From NCBI GenBank assembly GCA_948099385.1, contig CANUEZ040000151.1:7944001-8008000 (forward strand): a DNA stretch of 64,000 bases, written 5' to 3'. This document shows positions 60,030 through 64,000 of the stretch, in pieces. Within the stretch, counting starts at the first letter, position 1, and every line of letters starts with the position of its first letter. Below the pieces are notes generated by a model, which was not told where the DNA came from, ran no database searches, and saw nothing but the letters and a program-made list of their open reading frames with translations. The position numbers and the translations under genes were made by a program. Source of the stretch: Fasciola hepatica (Eukaryota; Platyhelminthes; Trematoda; Plagiorchiida; Fasciolidae).

Positions 60030-63000
60030 CGTAGGGGTTGTACGTGCAAGACTTGTTAAGGCATAGGAAGTAACAAAGCAGATACCAAACTTACTCCAGA
60101 GAGGATGAGAATGGTGGTCTTTGTCAATCCGTTACAACCGCTTGGATCAACTTGGTGTTAGTCAAATTGCGTCCGTGTGTTGATCTGCCGGTTTGTGGTG
60201 TTGCTTATTGCAAGAGTAGATGTTGGAACACAGTCCGTACTACGTCCGTGATGTCGGAGTCATTTGTGTTCAAAAAGATGTTATAAACCCTCGGCTGTTT
60301 ATCCATCCGGGTTGTTCGTGCCATCCATATGTCCGAAATCTCTTCCCCGTCGTTATGGTTGGGATAAGATTGGTAGATGCCTCCCATGTATGTGCGAAAT
60401 CCATAGTGGAAGGTTCCAGTGTGGCTTTCGGATATGGATTGGCGTGGGTTTGCAGAGTAGCGCTCTAACTATTCCAACGCCGTTTGGTCTCTCGGTCTTT
60501 ATTTTCTTTACATTGTACTGAAGTTCTTTTTTCGATCTATCTGCATGTTTATCCAACATATTAAGCAGAGTAGTCGTTGCAGTTGATCACGTGTACACAT
60601 TTGCTCTGTTCGTGTATCAGTTGAGGGTCTTTGATTCTTGTGAGATGACTGTGCAAGGTGTGATCTATTCGAAGGAAAACACGGGCACTATACAGACCAA
60701 GTACTTTCCTGACTGCCTCCGATGTATCCGATCTGTATCGGATAATAATAGGAATTACTCACTTACGTCGGAGATAAGAGAGCCTTTGGGAATGAGAAAA
60801 ACACGACTGGTAATATCCAAGCTCAGCTGACAAATTGTTTCATAGCTAGACAAGGAAGGACTAGAGGAGAGCAATAGGATAAGAGTAGGAGAATGCATAG
60901 GTTGACAAGAGGAAATAATGGAGCTAGTCCTGCATCAAATCGCATTGGTCTTAGAATTTCCAAAGATAGTCTGAGTATCTTGTACAACAATTCCAAACAC
61001 GAGAAGACCACCGAGAATTTGTGCCAATTTCAGCACGCAAGTATTTAACCGATTCAACTCTGAAAACGGAGACAGAATTATTGTGGATTGCGGTAACAGT
61101 ACCGAGAATGGGATGTGGAGGAGAAGGGATGTAGCTCACGTTCTCGAAGAAGAGGTAGCATCTGACCCCTAGGTGATGGACTGACAGAGCCTCATGTCAT
61201 CGTTGTATGTAAGGAGTCAAGCAGATGACACAGTGGCCTAATCGGTGAACTTCGTCGTGAACAAATGGGGGACAGAAGGGTGCTCTCGGGAACATCAGTG
61301 TTGTCTATCAAGGATATCGATAAATTAGTACCAGCATTTGTACTTTGAGTTCAATTGAGAATGAAGTCGTTTACCCATGGGGGTGAGGATTTGGGACGCT
61401 AAGACGCCTGTAGATTATGGAGAAGTAGGTGAAAAACTCAATTCACTGAACCACTGGAGTTGTTCTGAGTTAACTGGCAAACTGTAGTCGTATGTGCTAA
61501 TGACGAAACGTGTATAACTTGGACTTCGATGTCAGTGATTTGAATCTCATGATATGAGACATGCTATTCTCGGACAACATCGATATTATGGTCTAGCCTG
61601 CGTGTAATTGCTTTGGTTGGCCTGTCGTATTCGCTTGAATTTGCACGTTTGTTTGCTCGAAGTTAGCAGATCCTGAGTCGATTTCTTCGGACACTCCTTT
61701 TCCGATAACCGCTGCACTTCCATCAATTTCATCCCCATTGTTTTCTTATCAGGTACATCATAAGGAATATGAATGTCTGAGTATGACCAATAGCAGACAG
61801 CAAACAGCAAACGGGAATGACTGGCCTTGTTTGGTAATACGGTCAGATCAAGCTAAGTCAATGAATACCTTTATGCATTCAGAGTGGGGTGACAGTTCAG
61901 CACGTACATGATTTACAGTGCCACCCTCAAACAAATAATACAAGCCCTAATTTGAATGTGGGTGAGAATGCTTGGGTGCAAAATGAGGCATTAAATACAT
62001 TTCAGTTACCAACGGCATCGAGCCATGAGATCATTGGTCATCTGATCACGGTGAGCAAGTACTCGGACATGGTAGCGTATAAAGCTATTCCTATATGTGG
62101 ACGTGTAATTTACTGTGAGAGTAAGCGACGGCTTTTCAAGGTTGGTAGTGGAGGCAATGATTGACGTTTAATTCAATTTATTGCAGGCATCAGCATGTTT
62201 GCTAATGTAAATCAGTGAGGACACTTCTGTGAATATTACCATAACGAGATTGCATTTTCAGAAGCTAGCTGACAAAAATGAAATAATTTTGTTCCACACG
62301 AGGAAGAAATATCGGGTAACAGAGAAGCCATTGAGAGGTCATTCATGTGGTTGCGAATTGAAGTACGAGGTGTTGGGTGTAAGAGTTTACCGGAGTGATA
62401 CACAATGGAGATAGAAATGAGATTGAAATCGTTTAGAGACACTATAGGTACAGAACAGGAAATGACCCCATAATGAGTTCGCTCCGGCTGTTTTGAGAAT
62501 ACCTTATGTTCCCTTTTAGGTATTAGTGCGTCCAAATAGAAGATCATTGGAGTACTTACAATCAGTGACGATGAATGAAATGGAAAGATCGTTATTATAA
62601 TAGAACATAAATCGGAATGGAAATACACCCTGGGAATACTATAGGTGAATAGAAGAGAAGACGATTGTCTGTTAAAAGAAGAACTAAACTGTTCGAAACC
62701 AAGAAACCAAATATCAGACTTGCCTGAAGTACGACAATGTATGAATCGTGTGTCTACCCGGCCAATCGTACTTTATGAAATTACTCGGACCCGGACTACG
62801 CGCACCGAGGGAAAACGACAAGACAAGACTAGAACAGCAGGATGGTACCCTACCATATTCGGCTTGTACTAAATCGTTCATATAGAAAGTAGGCAAGCGC
62901 CAAATGGAAGATGACGAGCTAACCAATCACAAGGCGATTCCGCTGTGTTTTCGCGATCTGAAACTAACAGTCCGGCTTCACCTGATTGGTTTAATATCGG

Positions 63001-64000
63001 AAACGAATCTGAGGTGCATTGGACCACGTGTGAAGGCTCTTGAATCACTACTTACACTCAAATCCAATAGAATTATGCATTAGGCGGTATCACGAAAAAT
63101 TTAACCAAATGCTTTGGGAAGGTAAAAAAATTTAACTGAAAAGTACGACCACCGTGATCAGCAGCAAAAGCAGTCAAACGGAGGAAGTAGCCAACGCCAT
63201 TAAGGGTTAACAGACAATTTGTGGGCTTATTGTGTACCGTGGGGACAGAGACGTTTGAGGCCAGGATACATTCCCAAATACTCTCGGCAAAAACGATTAC
63301 GTAGGATATCAAAGGAAATAATTTGAATCCTTTCTTGGTTGAGAGTGTGACAACTTGAGGTCTCCAAATGTCGGGAATCTCTCCAGATCTAGTAGAACGA
63401 ATAAGTAAATTAGTCAAAAGAAATGTGTGAGGATACGAATTTTTCAAAATAATTTTTAAAAGAAAAGCCACATTTGCAGCATGACATGATTCATATTCAG
63501 GACTGGGTTTATATGAATCACATCATAAAGTCGTCCTGGGCCTGAACCCTGTTATGTTGAAACTCTCAGCCATTCTCTCCACTGATGGGTGTTTGAAAGA
63601 GCGGAAGCGTTTAGTTTAATTAAGGGTAGCACGGTGGGGCTGCCAGACTTGTTGCACTTGACTTACTGTAGATTTATAAGAGCAGAGCTAGATGTGAAAT
63701 ACTGGGTTCATGTGATTCAAGAACTGAAGCATGAAATGAGGGGGTTTCGGAGTTCACGGTGAACTGGTAATTCAAATCTTCTAAATTCCGCATCAGATTC
63801 AGCTTGGTTTAGCACCGTTTCCACGCATCAAGGCAATTACTGTTACCTAGGAACATGTCTATACACGGGCTACTCAAAAGTCTTATCTTATTTATGATGA
63901 CCGTGAATGAGTTTTTACCGATGTGAAGCTGTTCAAATGTGTATGCGCTTTTCTTAGCTCTAGAAAGCGTATTCTATCGGGCAGAGGCCAATCGATCCTA
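60030..64000 (+). repeat. Copy B of the long direct repeat (partner at 1-3953)
   Basis: Collinear with copy A (see blocks listed there) and cut by the right window edge, which corresponds to about 3953 in copy A. It lacks about 430 bp that copy A has after 1400, and about 230 bp that copy A has near 3190-3540. It carries about 780 bp extra between roughly 62305 and 63085, exactly where copy A runs from GAGGAAAGGAT (about 2810) straight to CACGATAAATTTGACC. No frame is shared intact with copy A over more than about 60 codons, so the two look like diverged non-coding repeats. Confidence 0.85.
62305..63085. other. Copy-B-specific segment, candidate nested insertion
   Basis: The flanks match copy A around 2811, but the intervening 780 bp has no counterpart there. 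It contains a minus-strand frame of 130 codons (62236-62628) that overlaps its left edge and shows no domain. It could be an insertion in copy B or a deletion in copy A. No terminal repeats were seen. Confidence 0.5.

Noticed and set aside
62236..62628. A 130-codon minus-strand frame in copy B.
   Set aside because: It crosses the edge of the copy-B-specific segment, is absent from copy A, and shows no domain.

Overview
This 64 kb window is eukaryotic, about 60% A+T, and almost entirely non-coding. The longest open frame is only about 217 codons, and every open frame that could be recognised belongs to a transposable element. No host-gene exon, rRNA or tRNA gene could be supported. The element mix suggests a flatworm, most likely a digenean trematode and possibly a schistosomatid: two Penelope-like elements (PLEs) with GIY-YIG endonuclease domains, degraded RTE-clade non-LTR retrotransposons whose C-terminal half resembles trematode RTE elements, a possible CR1-like scrap, tRNA-derived SINE-like repeats and hammerhead-type motifs. 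The assignment is an inference from element families, not from a host marker.

Layout. Positions 1-3953 (copy A) and about 60030-64000 (copy B) are directly oriented, diverged copies of one sequence, and each copy has its own large indels. Region 3954-12856 is featureless AT-rich DNA, followed by a (TA)25 tract. Four copies of a dispersed repeat, all on the + strand (about 13170-13560, 24690-24870, 32340-32860 and 44780-45170), each carry a degenerate hammerhead-ribozyme-like fold. A CR1-like RT scrap lies at 25592-25822. Two copies of one tRNA-related SINE-like repeat lie at 29296-29470 and 34262-34420. An old tandem duplication with a period of about 610 bp lies at 31150-32150.

The element-dense core runs from 37.9 to 45.2 kb. 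A diverged, frameshifted PLE remnant (37903-38820) is followed by a minus-strand RTE relic (39131-40115). Next comes a well-preserved PLE insertion (41592-43812) bounded by an 18-bp target-site duplication (TSD) with one mismatch. In that insertion a 5'-truncated inverted 3' end is joined head-to-head to a 5'-truncated RT+endonuclease copy. The third hammerhead-repeat copy discussed below (44780-45170) follows. A 3.6 kb RTE relic with many stops occupies 53330-56912.

How the parts relate. The PLE and RTE copies are remnants of autonomous retroelements and all are broken. In the best PLE the RT catalytic YVDD box reads YVDY and two in-frame stops interrupt the frame. The hammerhead-bearing repeats are the most unusual finding. 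Their paired regions covary between copies, and stem III is a loop-free palindrome, as expected for ribozymes that act as dimers. Hammerhead motifs are established in schistosome satellite/SINE repeats and in PLE terminal repeats, but I cannot tell from this window which element mobilises this family. All similarity calls come from reading translated motifs and comparing segments by eye; no database search was run.
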